A DNA stretch of 64,000 nucleotides from assembly GCF_014192575.1 (NCBI RefSeq), contig NZ_JACHYC010000003.1, positions 186,001 to 250,000 on the forward strand, in the 5' to 3' direction. Origin of the DNA: Variovorax sp. Sphag1AA (lineage in GTDB: Bacteria; Pseudomonadota; Gammaproteobacteria; Burkholderiales; Burkholderiaceae_C). The notes under the pieces were generated by a model. It was not told the DNA's origin. It did not search any database and was given only the letters and a program-made list of their open reading frames with translations. A program made the position numbers and the translations under genes. Below are positions 7,208 through 16,573 of the stretch, in pieces; positions within the stretch are counted from its first letter, which is position 1; each line of letters begins with the position of its first letter.

Positions 7208-8149
7208 ATGTTGGCTTTCCTGCTGCGGCGCATCGTCGCCACGCTGCCCGTGCTGGTGGTTGTGGCGCTGATCGTCTTCCTGATGACGCGGCTGGCCCCG
7301 GGCGATCCGGCGGCGGCCATCGTGGGCGACAACGCCACGACCGAGAACCTCGCGCAGGTGCGCACCAACCTCGGGCTGAACGAGCCGCTGCCGGTGCAGT
7401 TCGGACGCTGGGGCGCGCAGTTGCTGCGGGGCAATCTCGGCGAATCCTTCTTCATGAAGAAGCCGGTCACCGAGCTGATCGGCCAGCGCATCGAGCCGAC
7501 GCTCGCGCTCGCCGGCGTGACACTGCTGCTCACGCTGCTGATCGCGGTGCCGCTGGGCGTGCTCGCCGCGTGGCGCCACGGTGGCTGGCTGGACCGCACG
7601 CTGATGGGCTTCTCGGCGCTGGGCTTCTCGGTGCCGGTGTTCGTGATCGGCTATCTGCTGATCTGGTTCTTCGCGCTCAAGCTGCAATGGCTGCCGGTGC
7701 AGGGCTACAACCGCATCGGCGACGGCTTCTGGCCGTGGCTGCGCAACCTCATCATGCCGGCGGTGGCGCTGTCGGTCATCTACGTGGCGCTCATCGCGCG
7801 CGTCACCCGCGCCGCGGTGGCCGAGGCGATGACCGAGGACTACATCCGCACCGCGCGCGCCAAGGGCATCCCCGAAGCGCGCGTGCTGATGCGCCATGCG
7901 CTCGCCAATGCGGCGGTGCCGATCGTCACCGTCATCGGCATCGGCATCGCGCTGCTCATCGGCGGCGTGGTGGTCACCGAGTCGGTGTTCGCGATTCCCG
8001 GTCTCGGCTCGCTCACGGTAGACGCGGTGCTTTCGCGCGACTTCCCGCTCATCCAGGGCATCACGCTCTTCTTCTCGGTGATCTACGTGCTGGTCAACCT
8101 GCTGGTGGACCTGAGCTACCTGGTCTTCGATCCCCGCATCCGCTATTGA
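7208..8149 (+). CDS. ABC transporter permease, DppB type
   Basis: A 313-residue inner-membrane permease with about six transmembrane helices. MLAFLLRRIVATLPVLVVV at the N-terminus and the RTARAKGIPEARVLMRHAL loop (the EAA motif that docks on the ATPase, near residue 215) are typical of the first permease of peptide-type importers. The proline-rich GYLLIWFFALKLQWLPVQGY stretch is also characteristic. It lies 13 nt after the binding-protein gene and 10 nt before its partner permease, so the genes are cotranscribed. Confidence 0.93.
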   Translation: MLAFLLRRIVATLPVLVVVALIVFLMTRLAPGDPAAAIVGDNATTENLAQVRTNLGLNEPLPVQFGRWGAQLLRGNLGESFFMKKPVTELIGQRIEPTLALAGVTLLLTLLIAVPLGVLAAWRHGGWLDRTLMGFSALGFSVPVFVIGYLLIWFFALKLQWLPVQGYNRIGDGFWPWLRNLIMPAVALSVIYVALIARVTRAAVAEAMTEDYIRTARAKGIPEARVLMRHALANAAVPIVTVIGIGIALLIGGVVVTESVFAIPGLGSLTVDAVLSRDFPLIQGITLFFSVIYVLVNLLVDLSYLVFDPRIRY

Positions 8150-8159
8150 AGGAACGTCC

Positions 8160-9110
8160 ATGACGCAACAAGCCTTCCTGGACCCCCTGTCCATCGATCC
8201 CGCGACCGAAGCGCCGCCGCCGGCCAGGCGCAAGCCGCTGTGGCGCCGCGTGCTGGCCAATGGCGCGGTTCGCTTCGGCGGTGGTGCGCTGGTGCTGCTG
8301 GTCGCGATGGCCATCGCCGCGCCGTGGCTCGGCACCATCGACCCGGTCGCGATGGACCCCGGCAGCGGCAACCTGATGCCCGGCAGCCGGGGCGACTTCA
8401 ACAACCTCTCGGGCGACGTGATCGAGAACCACCTGTTCATCATGGGCACCGACAGCCTGGGCCGCGACATCTGGAGCCGTACGCTCTACGGCGCGCGGGT
8501 GTCGATCACGGTGGGGCTCGCGGCTGCTGTGGTGGCGCTGGTGTTCGGACTGATGGTCGGCCTCACCGCCGGCTATTTCCGCAAGCTCGACGGCATCGTC
8601 ATGCGCCTCATGGACGGCGTGATGGCGATCCCGGGAATCCTCTTCGCGGTGAGCCTGGTCGCACTCTTCGGCGGCACGCTGGCCACGGTCGTGTTCGCGA
8701 TCGCGGTGCCGGAAATTCCGCGCGTCGCGCGGCTGGTGCGCTCGGTGGTGCTGAGCGTGCGCGAAGAGCCCTATGTCGAAGCCGCCATCGCGCTCGACAC
8801 GCCGACCTGGAAGCTGCTCGCCAGGCACATCCTGCCCAACGCGATCGCGCCGTTGATCATCCAGGGCACCTACGTGTGCGCGTCGGCGATCCTGGTCGAA
8901 GCCATCCTGTCGTTCCTCGGCGTGGGCCTGCCGGCCGAGATGGCGACCTGGGGAAACATCATGGCGGAGGGCCGTGCCCAGTTCAACCAGTACCCGCACA
9001 ACGTGCTCTTCCCGGGCATCTTCCTGGCCGTCACGGTGCTGGCGGTCAACATCCTGGGCGACGGTCTGCGCGACACGCTCGACCCCAAGTTCAACAAGCG
9101 CGCGGAGTAG
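8160..9110 (+). CDS. ABC transporter permease, DppC type
   Basis: A 316-residue inner-membrane permease and partner of the preceding DppB-type protein. The N-terminal cytoplasmic tail is followed by a first helix near residue 45, the periplasmic motif FIMGTDSLGRDIWSRTLYGAR near 100, and the EAA loop EAAIALDTPTWKLLARHIL near 210. The GTDxxGRD sequence is diagnostic for DppC/OppC proteins. A purine-rich AAGGAACG site precedes the ATG. It completes the membrane channel of the importer. Confidence 0.93.
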   Translation: MTQQAFLDPLSIDPATEAPPPARRKPLWRRVLANGAVRFGGGALVLLVAMAIAAPWLGTIDPVAMDPGSGNLMPGSRGDFNNLSGDVIENHLFIMGTDSLGRDIWSRTLYGARVSITVGLAAAVVALVFGLMVGLTAGYFRKLDGIVMRLMDGVMAIPGILFAVSLVALFGGTLATVVFAIAVPEIPRVARLVRSVVLSVREEPYVEAAIALDTPTWKLLARHILPNAIAPLIIQGTYVCASAILVEAILSFLGVGLPAEMATWGNIMAEGRAQFNQYPHNVLFPGIFLAVTVLAVNILGDGLRDTLDPKFNKRAE

Positions 9111-9114
9111 GACG

Positions 9115-10800
9115 ATGCATATGACCGTCGAGAAGGAAGTGATGGAGGCGGCCGACGCGCGCGCGGCCTTGCAACCGGTGCTGTCGGTGCGCGACCTCGC
9201 GGTGGCGCTGCCGCGCGGCGGCGATCGGCCCCATGCGGTGGAGCACATCAGCTTCGAGGTGCCGCCCGGGCAGATCGTCTGCCTGCTGGGCGAATCGGGC
9301 TCGGGCAAGTCGGTGATCGCGAGCGCGGTGATGGGCCTGCTGCCGCCCGGCCTCGCGCCGGTCGCGGGCTCGATCGAACTCGATGGCCGAGAACTGGTCG
9401 GTGCCACGCAGGCCGAGTTCCGCGCGCTGCGCGGGCCGAGGATGGCGATGGTGTTCCAGGAACCGATGACCGCACTGAACCCGGTCATGACCTGCGGCGA
9501 GCAGATCGACGAGATGCTCACCCAGCATGTGCGCATGGACAGGGCGGCGCGCCGCCAGGCGATCCTCGACATCATGGCGCGCGTGCGGCTGCCCGATCCG
9601 CCGCGCATCTACGACTCGTATCCGCACCAGCTCTCGGGCGGACAGCGCCAGCGCATCGTGATCGCGATCGCGCTGATCCTGAAGCCGGCGCTGCTCATCT
9701 GCGACGAGCCGACCACCGCGCTGGACGTGACCACGCAGGCCGAGATCCTCAAGCTCATCCGCGAACTGCAGACCGAGAACGGCACCGCGGTGCTGTTCAT
9801 CACGCACGACTTCGGCGTGGTGGCCGAGATCGCAGACCAGGTGGTGGTGCTGCAACTTGGCAAGATGATCGAGCGCGGCCCCGCGCGCCGCGTGCTCACG
9901 CAGCCCGAAGAGCCCTACACGAAGATGCTGCTGGCCGCGGTGCCCGAGCTTGCGGCGCATCCGCGCCCGCCGATCACCGACAACTTCCCGCTGCTCGATG
10001 CGCGCAGCATCGTCAAGACCTACGTGAGCGGAAGCTGGCCCGGCAAGCGGCGCGAGGTGCACGCGGTCAAGGAGGCGTCGCTGGTCGTGCGGCCGAAGGA
10101 AACCGTCGGCATCGTGGGCGAATCGGGCTCGGGCAAGTCCACGCTGGCGCGCTGCATCGCGCGGCTGATCGACCCGACCGCCGGCGAGATCCACGCCAAC
10201 GGGCGTTCGGTCGCGCACTTGCGCGGCCGGCTGCTGTCGCCGTTCCGGCGCGATGTGCAGGTGATCTTCCAGGACCCGTATCGCTCGCTCAACCCGCGCC
10301 AGACCGTCGGCGCCTCGATCATCGAAGGGCCGCTCAACTTCGGCGTGCCTTACGAGAAGGCGTGGAAGCGCGCGGAGGAGCTGATGCACCTCGTGCGGCT
10401 CAAGCCCGAGGCGCTGCGGCGCTATCCGAGCGAGTTCTCCGGCGGCCAGCGCCAGCGTCTGTGCATCGCGCGCTCGCTGGCCTGCGAGCCCAAGCTGCTG
10501 ATCGCCGACGAGGCGGTCTCCGCGCTCGACGTGACGGTGCAGGCGCAGATCCTGAAGCTGATCGAAGAGATCCAGCAGAAGACCGGCGTGGGCATTCTCT
10601 TCATCACCCACGACCTGCGCGTGGCCAGCCAGATCTGCGATCGCGTCATCGTCATGCGACAGGGCGCGATCGTCGAGCAGGGGCCGGCGCGCGACGTGCT
10701 GCTCGCGCCGCGCGAAGACTACACCCGCGCATTGCTCGCGGCCGCGCCCGGACGAGGCTTCGCCTTCGGCCGCGGGTCATCCGCGGGTATTGCACCTTGA
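9115..10800 (+). CDS. fused double ABC ATPase (DppD-DppF type)
   Basis: A 561-residue cytoplasmic ATPase with two complete nucleotide-binding domains. Domain 1 (about 20-275) has Walker A GESGSGKS, signature LSGGQRQR and Walker B LLICDEPTTALD. Domain 2 (about 295-545) has GESGSGKS, FSGGQRQR and LLIADEAVSALD. It powers the importer formed by the two preceding permeases. The fusion replaces the separate D and F subunits of E. coli-type systems. Start codons at 9115 and 9121 are both possible; GGAG at 9104 fits the first, AGGA at 9109 the second. The gene begins 4 nt after the permease stop. Confidence 0.92.
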   Translation: MHMTVEKEVMEAADARAALQPVLSVRDLAVALPRGGDRPHAVEHISFEVPPGQIVCLLGESGSGKSVIASAVMGLLPPGLAPVAGSIELDGRELVGATQAEFRALRGPRMAMVFQEPMTALNPVMTCGEQIDEMLTQHVRMDRAARRQAILDIMARVRLPDPPRIYDSYPHQLSGGQRQRIVIAIALILKPALLICDEPTTALDVTTQAEILKLIRELQTENGTAVLFITHDFGVVAEIADQVVVLQLGKMIERGPARRVLTQPEEPYTKMLLAAVPELAAHPRPPITDNFPLLDARSIVKTYVSGSWPGKRREVHAVKEASLVVRPKETVGIVGESGSGKSTLARCIARLIDPTAGEIHANGRSVAHLRGRLLSPFRRDVQVIFQDPYRSLNPRQTVGASIIEGPLNFGVPYEKAWKRAEELMHLVRLKPEALRRYPSEFSGGQRQRLCIARSLACEPKLLIADEAVSALDVTVQAQILKLIEEIQQKTGVGILFITHDLRVASQICDRVIVMRQGAIVEQGPARDVLLAPREDYTRALLAAAPGRGFAFGRGSSAGIAP

Positions 10801-10832
10801 CCCGAACCCCACCCATTTCCAGGATCGACTCC

Positions 10833-12335
10833 ATGAACGTTTTCATCGCCGGTTTCCAGCACGAGACCAACACCTTCGCCCCCACCCGCGCCGACTGGGC
10901 CGCCTTCGAGGCGGGCTCGGGCTTTCCGCCGTACCGGCGCGGGCCCGCGATCATCGAGGCCTATCGCGGGCGGGCCATTCCGGTCGGCGGCTTCATCGAG
11001 GCGGCCGAGGCGCGCGGATGGTCGCTCACCGCATCCGGATGGGCCGGCGCCAACCCGTCGGCACATGTCACGCGCGACGCCTTCGAGCGCATCGCGGGCG
11101 ACGTCGACGAGGACCTGCGTGGCGCTCTCGCGGGCCCGGGCGTGGATGCGGTCTATCTCGATCTGCACGGCGCTGCGGTCACCGAACATCTGGACGACCC
11201 CGAAGGCGAACTGCTCGCACGCATCCGCGCCCGCGTGGGCCCGCAGGTGCCCATCGTCGCGAGCCTCGACCTGCATGCCAACGTCACCACGCAGATGCTG
11301 GAGGTGGCGGATGCCCTGGTGGCCTACCGCACCTACCCGCATGTGGACATGAAGGACACCGGCGCGCTCGCCGCGACGCTGCTCGCGCGCCGCATCGAGC
11401 GCGGCGTGCGCGAACCGCTGGCGGTGCGGCGGCTCGATTTCCTGCTGCCGCTCAATGCGCAAAGCACCATGACCGCGCCGGCCAATGCGGTCTACGACGA
11501 ACTGCTGCGGCTCGATCAAAGGCACGGCAGCGTGCTGAGTTTCGCCATGGGCTTTCCCGCCGCCGACATCGCCGAGTGCGGGCCGGTGATCTGGGGCTAC
11601 GGCGACGAAGCCGCGGCGGCGGTCGAGTCGCTCTTCGCACGCGTGGACCAGCCGCGCAGTCAGTGGCGACTGGATCTGAAGACGCCCGACGCGGCGGTCC
11701 GGCAGGCGATGGAACTCGCCGCCGAGGAAGCCAAGCCTGTCGTGATTGCTGACACGCAGGACAACCCCGGCGCTGGCGGCGACAGCAACACGACCGGCAT
11801 GCTGCATGCTCTGCTGGCCTGCAGGGCTGGCGAACGGTTTCCGGGCCAGGTTTCGATCGGCCTGCTCGCGGACCCCGAAGCGGCGGCGCAGGCTCACGCA
11901 GCGGGCGAAGGCGCGCAGATCGATGTGCAGCTCGGCCGTACCGTCCCCACCTGGGGCGGCCGGCAAAGCGACGCGCCGGTGATGGTGCGCGCCACTGTGC
12001 GCAGCCTCAGTGACGGGCACGTCACGCTCAAGGGCCCGATGGGCATGGGCGGCGAAGTGCGCCTTGGCCCCAGCGCCTGCCTCGAAGTGCAGGGCGTGCT
12101 TGTCGGCGTGTGCACCCGCAAGACCCAGATGCTCGACCGCGAGCTCTTCCGTTTCCTGGGCATCGCGCCCGAGGCGATGAAGATCCTTGTCAACAAGAGC
12201 TCGGTGCACTTCCGCGCCGATTTCGCGCCCATCGCGAGCCACATCCTGGTGGCCAAGGCGGAGGGCCCGATGGCCGCCGACCCGGCCGACCTGCCGTGGA
12301 CGAAGCTGCCCGGTTCGATGTCCCTGCGCCCCTGA
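10833..12335 (+). CDS. M81-family metallopeptidase (MlrC-like)
   Basis: A 500-residue protein of the microcystinase C (MlrC) family. Its members are zinc enzymes that hydrolyse linear peptides or amides. Probable metal-binding motifs are FQHETNTF (residues 8-15), DLHGAAVTEH near 110 and SLDLHAN near 145. The C-terminal half carries ADTQDNPGAGGDSNTTGML, also typical of the family. It follows the double ATPase by 32 nt with AGGA before the ATG and is followed by an M20D amidohydrolase. This suggests that the imported compound is cleaved in the cytoplasm in two steps. It is common beside peptide-type ABC importers in Comamonadaceae. Confidence 0.9.
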   Translation: MNVFIAGFQHETNTFAPTRADWAAFEAGSGFPPYRRGPAIIEAYRGRAIPVGGFIEAAEARGWSLTASGWAGANPSAHVTRDAFERIAGDVDEDLRGALAGPGVDAVYLDLHGAAVTEHLDDPEGELLARIRARVGPQVPIVASLDLHANVTTQMLEVADALVAYRTYPHVDMKDTGALAATLLARRIERGVREPLAVRRLDFLLPLNAQSTMTAPANAVYDELLRLDQRHGSVLSFAMGFPAADIAECGPVIWGYGDEAAAAVESLFARVDQPRSQWRLDLKTPDAAVRQAMELAAEEAKPVVIADTQDNPGAGGDSNTTGMLHALLACRAGERFPGQVSIGLLADPEAAAQAHAAGEGAQIDVQLGRTVPTWGGRQSDAPVMVRATVRSLSDGHVTLKGPMGMGGEVRLGPSACLEVQGVLVGVCTRKTQMLDRELFRFLGIAPEAMKILVNKSSVHFRADFAPIASHILVAKAEGPMAADPADLPWTKLPGSMSLRP

Positions 12336-12367
12336 ACCCACCCCCCATCGATCTTGAAGGAGAACCT

Positions 12368-13555
12368 GTGCCTAAGCGCCCCGAACACTACCTGCAGTAC
12401 ATGCGCGACCACGCGAGCGAATTCGTCACCGTGCGGCAGACCATCCACCAGAACCCCGAGCTTGGCTTCGAGGAACACGGCACCAGCGCGCTGGTGGCCG
12501 AGCGCCTGCAGAGGTGGGGCTACGAGGTCGAGCGCGGCCTCGGCGGCACTGGTGTCGTCGGTCGCATCTCGCGCGGCAGCGGCGGCAGGAGCATCGGCAT
12601 TCGCGCCGACATGGACGCGCTGCCCATCGAGGAGAAGACCGGACTTGCCTACAGCAGCCGGCGGCCCGGCATCATGCACGCCTGCGGCCACGACGGACAC
12701 ACTGCGATGCTGCTGGGTGCTGCACAGTACCTCGCGACCGAAGGCGACTTCTCGGGCACGCTCAACCTCATCTTCCAGCCGGCCGAGGAAGGCATGGGCG
12801 GCGCGGTGCGCATGATGGATGACGGCCTGTTCGACAAGTACCCCTGCGACGCCATCTTCGCGATGCACAACATGCCCGGCCGCAGGCAGGGCGATCTTGC
12901 CTTCCGCGACGGGCCGACCATGGCCTCGTCCGACTACGCCACCGTCACGCTGCACGGCGTGGGCGGACACGGGGCGATGCCGCACCACGCGCGCGATCCG
13001 ATCGTCGCTGCCGCGAGCATCGTCATGGCGCTGCAGACACTGGTCTCGCGCAACGCCGATCCGCAGCAGGTGGCGATCGTCACCGTGGGCGCGATCCACA
13101 GCGGCAAGGCCAACAACGTGATCCCGCAGACTGCGACGCTGGAGATCAGCATGCGCGCGCTCACCCGCGAGACGCGCGCGCTGCTTGAACAGCGTCTCAA
13201 GGCGGTGGTGAATGCGCAGGCCGAGAGCTTCGGCGTGCGCGCCGAGATCGACTTCCGCCCGGGCTATGCGGTGCTCGTGAACACGCCGGAGGAAACCGAC
13301 TTCGCGCGCAGCATCGGCCGCCAGTTGGTCGGCGACGCCCATGTCGAGATGCAGGCAGCGCCGGTGACCGGCAGCGAAGACTTCGCCTTCATGCTGGAGA
13401 AGCGGCCCGGCTGCTACTTGATGATCGGCAATGGGCGCGGCGGCGAGCACGGCGGGTGCATGGTCCACAACCCCGGGTACGACTTCAACGACAGCAACCT
13501 GCCGATCGGGGCAGCCTACTGGGCCCTGCTGGCGGAGAGCTATCTGACACCGTAG
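12368..13555 (+). CDS. M20D amidohydrolase (hippurate-hydrolase-like)
   Basis: A 395-residue metal-dependent amidohydrolase of peptidase family M20D, whose members hydrolyse N-acyl amino acids (hippurate, IAA-conjugates, N-acetyl amino acids). Motifs: RADMDALPIEE (near 80), HACGHDGHTAMLLG (near 104), QPAEEGMGGA (near 137) and TGSEDFAFML (near 345), which together supply the two-metal site. The GTG at 12368 is chosen because AAGGAGAA sits 7 nt upstream and the family N-terminus PEHYLQYMRDHASEF follows it. It is the last gene of the riboswitch-led unit. If the substrate is an acyl-glycine, the product would be the riboswitch ligand; this is speculative. Confidence 0.9.
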   Translation: MPKRPEHYLQYMRDHASEFVTVRQTIHQNPELGFEEHGTSALVAERLQRWGYEVERGLGGTGVVGRISRGSGGRSIGIRADMDALPIEEKTGLAYSSRRPGIMHACGHDGHTAMLLGAAQYLATEGDFSGTLNLIFQPAEEGMGGAVRMMDDGLFDKYPCDAIFAMHNMPGRRQGDLAFRDGPTMASSDYATVTLHGVGGHGAMPHHARDPIVAAASIVMALQTLVSRNADPQQVAIVTVGAIHSGKANNVIPQTATLEISMRALTRETRALLEQRLKAVVNAQAESFGVRAEIDFRPGYAVLVNTPEETDFARSIGRQLVGDAHVEMQAAPVTGSEDFAFMLEKRPGCYLMIGNGRGGEHGGCMVHNPGYDFNDSNLPIGAAYWALLAESYLTP

Positions 13556-13565
13556 CCCCCGGCCG

Positions 13566-15296
13566 CTAGACCAAGGCCGCGAGCAGGCTTGCAATACCGA
13601 TCCCGACGGCTGCCAGAGCGTCGCCGGCGATCAGGCCGCCGCCGAACAGCGAGGCGCTGCCCATGTCCTGCGGCAGGTCCTTGCGTCTGGAAGTGCGCGC
13701 ACCGAGCAGGCTGCCGACCACGCCGCCCGCACCGAGCCAGAGCGAGGTCGGCAGGTTGACGAAGCCGCCGAACGAAAGCGCGTAGGGCGAAGGCAGGACG
13801 ATCGCGTCAAGCACGAAGCTGCGCGGGCGCAGCCACTTGCGCAGCACCTCGATCAATGCGCCGGCTGCGACGCCGATCGCGATGGCGGTGCGCTGGTAGG
13901 GCATCGCATCGGTCAGCCCGCGCAGCACGCCCACGAGCTTGTACGTCATGGCCGATGCCCATTCGGTGGGCTGCTGGTCGGCCTTCATCACGGTCTGGTC
14001 CTGCAGCAGCACCGGATACGCGGCCATGAAGAGCCGTGCGAAGACCACCGCCATCGTCGCGCCCATCAGGATGCCCAGCACCTGGTAGCGGAACTGCAGG
14101 ACGCGCGGCGTGCCGAGCCGCCAGCCGGTGGAGCGGTCTTGCTGCATGTCGCAGGCGACGCTGGTCGCGACCAGCAGAACCGCACCGGCCATGAGGCCCA
14201 CGCCGGGATCGCGCAGGCCCAGCGCGGCCAGGATGATCACCGTGACCACGAAGGCCGACGAGATCGGATTCGAATCGCTGATGCCCACCGAGATGCCGTT
14301 CACCAGCGCGAAGAGGAACACCAGCGCGACGGCCACCGCGAGATAGAACACCGGCTGCCCCAGCAGCAAGTGGCCGCAGACGACGGTGGCAATTCCCCAG
14401 AACAGCACCCACAGCACGAGGCGCACGATGTTCACCCGCTTCCAGTCATTGACCGCGGGCGCAGGCGCACTGGCTGCCGCTTCACGCCGCGCATGCGGCA
14501 AGGCCCGCGCGAAGATCAGCGCGAGGTCGATCAGCGCCGCGCCCATGATTGCGCCGAGCGCGATGAGGAACATGATCTTGCGCGGCGGGTCGCCCGGCTG
14601 CAGCCAGCCGATGCTCACGAAGTGGGGCTTGAGCGCGACGCCGATCAATCCGCCCACCACCGCCGGGATGCCGATGCGTGCGCCGATCACCAAGCCCGCG
14701 CCGAACGTGGATGCCGAGAGCTCGATCGCCCCAAGCAGAGGGAGGCGCGTCGTTGCGAGCCCCGAGACCAGCCCGACGACTGCGCCGCTGCCGAGTTGCT
14801 TGACCGATCGGCGCAGCAGATCCGGATCGGTCAGCGCCCGGAGGATGTTCGCGACGGCCAGCCCCGACGGAAAGGTCAGCCGCATGCGATCCACCAGCAC
14901 CGGCGTGTAGAGCATGCCCACGCCGACGCCGAACATGCCGACGCAGGTGAGGTACAGCACCATCTGCCAGGCCGGTGGCTGCGGCAGCCCCATCCAGGCC
15001 ATGGCCTGCAGCAGCACGCCGAGTCCGCTCATGCTTGCAACGGAGGCAGCGGCCGTCTGGATGTAGTTCGCACCGTGGCGACCCGCCGCGCCGTAGCCCG
15101 CAGTGACCGCGGACCCCAGCAGCCCCGCAAGCACCTGCCCGCCCACGAAGAAGCCGAGCGAGAAGTTCATGTAGGCCGCGGTGACACCTGCCAGTGGGCC
15201 GAGTACGAGCATGCCTGCCACCGCGAGCAGCAGGTGGTATCGCCAACTGCCTTCTACGGGCAGCCAGCGCCAGCGCAGGTTCGGGTTCCGTTCCAT
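13566..15296 (-). CDS. OPT-family oligopeptide/metal-chelate transporter
   Basis: A 576-residue membrane protein with about 14 or more hydrophobic segments and the OPT-family look: an N-terminal VEGSWRYHLLLAVAGM helix, GGQVLAGLLGSAVTAGYG, and NPISSAFVVTVIILAALGL near residue 340. OPT/YSL proteins are proton-coupled importers of oligopeptides or metal chelates. It starts 6 nt after the phnN stop, with no clear ribosome site of its own (translational coupling likely), so it is the distal gene of the phnF operon. It converges with the M20D gene (10-nt gap). A role in phosphonate uptake is only suggested by position; a peptide role is equally possible. Confidence 0.85.
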   Translation of the reverse strand: MERNPNLRWRWLPVEGSWRYHLLLAVAGMLVLGPLAGVTAAYMNFSLGFFVGGQVLAGLLGSAVTAGYGAAGRHGANYIQTAAASVASMSGLGVLLQAMAWMGLPQPPAWQMVLYLTCVGMFGVGVGMLYTPVLVDRMRLTFPSGLAVANILRALTDPDLLRRSVKQLGSGAVVGLVSGLATTRLPLLGAIELSASTFGAGLVIGARIGIPAVVGGLIGVALKPHFVSIGWLQPGDPPRKIMFLIALGAIMGAALIDLALIFARALPHARREAAASAPAPAVNDWKRVNIVRLVLWVLFWGIATVVCGHLLLGQPVFYLAVAVALVFLFALVNGISVGISDSNPISSAFVVTVIILAALGLRDPGVGLMAGAVLLVATSVACDMQQDRSTGWRLGTPRVLQFRYQVLGILMGATMAVVFARLFMAAYPVLLQDQTVMKADQQPTEWASAMTYKLVGVLRGLTDAMPYQRTAIAIGVAAGALIEVLRKWLRPRSFVLDAIVLPSPYALSFGGFVNLPTSLWLGAGGVVGSLLGARTSRRKDLPQDMGSASLFGGGLIAGDALAAVGIGIASLLAALV

Positions 15297-15302
15297 GGCG
15301 TG

Positions 15303-15869
15303 CTAACTCATCGGCGCATCCCACCACCGCATCAGTGCTGCCACGCTTTCCACCACCGACCCATCGTTTGCCAGCGTGAAGTCGGCCGGCACCAGCGCCG
15401 TTCGTGCCAGGCGGTGTTCGATCGCCTTCGGATCTTCGCGTCCGCGGGCCTGCAGACGCTGTGCCAGCACCGCTGCGCTGGCCGTGATCTGGACCACACG
15501 GCAGCGGGGCGCACTCGCGCGAATGGCCGGCAGTGCTGCCCGCGAGCCGTTGAGGAGGACGGTGCCTGCCGCCAGCGCCTGCAATTCGCGCATCCGCACA
15601 CCGTAGGCCAGACCGTTGGCGCGCCAGTGCATCGCGAAGGCACCGCCATCGCATTCGGCTTGCCAGTGCTCATGGGAAAGGGCCTCGTGCGCCTCGCCTC
15701 CGGCGTGCGCCGGACGCGTGATGGCACGTTGGGCGATGTGCAGGCGCTTGCCCAGTTCCGTGGCTCGCTGCCGCCACGCGGTCATCACTGTGTCCTTGCC
15801 GGCGCCGGAGGGGCCGACGACCACCAGCAGACGTTCGCTGTGCGGCACCTCGGCGTGGGTGCCCTTCAT
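15303..15869 (-). CDS. phnN: ribose 1,5-bisphosphate phosphokinase PhnN
   Basis: A 188-residue kinase related to guanylate kinase that converts ribose 1,5-bisphosphate to PRPP, the last step of the C-P lyase pathway. The P-loop VVVGPSGAGKDT spans residues 16-27; RAITRPAHAGGEAHEAL is the substrate-binding segment, as in guanylate kinases. The ATG at 15869 overlaps the stop of the DUF1045 gene (ATGA) and has GGAGG upstream, which fixes the start. The OPT gene follows after 6 nt. Its presence beside phnGHIJKLM supports the assignment over a true guanylate kinase. Confidence 0.92.
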   Translation of the reverse strand: MKGTHAEVPHSERLLVVVGPSGAGKDTVMTAWRQRATELGKRLHIAQRAITRPAHAGGEAHEALSHEHWQAECDGGAFAMHWRANGLAYGVRMRELQALAAGTVLLNGSRAALPAIRASAPRCRVVQITASAAVLAQRLQARGREDPKAIEHRLARTALVPADFTLANDGSVVESVAALMRWWDAPMS

Positions 15870-16573
15870 GCCGCGCCCTCCAGAGGCAGCCGCTCGATCA
15901 GGCGAAACGGCGCGCCGGCGGCGGGCTCGTGGAAGATGCACAGGGCGGTGCAATGCAGTGGCTGCGCCAGGCTGCGCGAGAACCAGGCGCATGCGTCGCG
16001 TTCGAAGTGCTTCGCTGCGTCAGAGTCCCGATCGTCGAAGCGGTCGCTCAGGGTCATGTGAAAGCGCCAGCCGTCGAACACATGCGTGTAGCCCCAGCGT
16101 GCGAGCAGCGCGAGGGCGGGCGCGTCTGCGTCGGTGGCTTCCGCCGCGCGGCGCGCCGTTTCGTTGGCAGGTGCAGGCGCGCGAAATTCGTCGAGTTCGC
16201 CGACACAGGCGTCGGCCAGTTGCCTCAGAGGATGTGCCGCGTTCAGCGGTGCCACAGGGCGCAACGCGACGAAGTCCTGCAGCCACGCGACGTGGAGTGT
16301 GGGCATCTCGAAGACGCGATGCCGCTTCGCCACTGCGGCAGCAGCGCGCCGCAGGTCCTCGAACGACCTCCCGGCCGCCAGGCGGATGGGCGCTTTCAGG
16401 GTGGCATGGAAGCCGTAGCGTGCGGGCGCGGAGACATTCGGGCGCTGCGATTCGAGCCCTGTCCCCGCCCCCTGCGATGGATCGCGCCCGAGCCAGTCGC
16501 ACCCGGCGGCCCACAAGGGATGGGCAGGATCGGGCGCCCAGTAGATGGCGTAGCGTTCGTTGCCCGGTGTCAT
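15866..16573 (-). CDS. DUF1045 phosphonate-metabolism protein (2H phosphoesterase fold)
   Basis: A 235-residue cytoplasmic protein of the DUF1045 family, found in C-P lyase loci. Two HxT motifs, FHATLK (His56, Thr58) and FHMTLS (His172, Thr174), mark the 2H phosphoesterase superfamily, whose members open cyclic phosphates. No phnP is seen in the locus. The inferred role is opening 5-phosphoribosyl 1,2-cyclic phosphate to give ribose 1,5-bisphosphate, the substrate of PhnN encoded next. The gene overlaps phnF and phnN by 4 bp each, indicating tight coupling. Confidence 0.88.
   Translation of the reverse strand: MTPGNERYAIYWAPDPAHPLWAAGCDWLGRDPSQGAGTGLESQRPNVSAPARYGFHATLKAPIRLAAGRSFEDLRRAAAAVAKRHRVFEMPTLHVAWLQDFVALRPVAPLNAAHPLRQLADACVGELDEFRAPAPANETARRAAEATDADAPALALLARWGYTHVFDGWRFHMTLSDRFDDRDSDAAKHFERDACAWFSRSLAQPLHCTALCIFHEPAAGAPFRLIERLPLEGAA

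Noticed and set aside
5599..7599. Long open frame on the minus strand opposite the importer binding protein
   Set aside because: The plus-strand protein has a signal peptide, family motifs and a ribosome site. The opposing frame is low-complexity (His, Arg, Val-rich) and is a by-product of high GC.
9091..10611. Long minus-strand frame opposite the double ATPase
   Set aside because: No recognisable domain, Arg/His/Gln-rich translation, and it covers two intact ABC domains on the plus strand.
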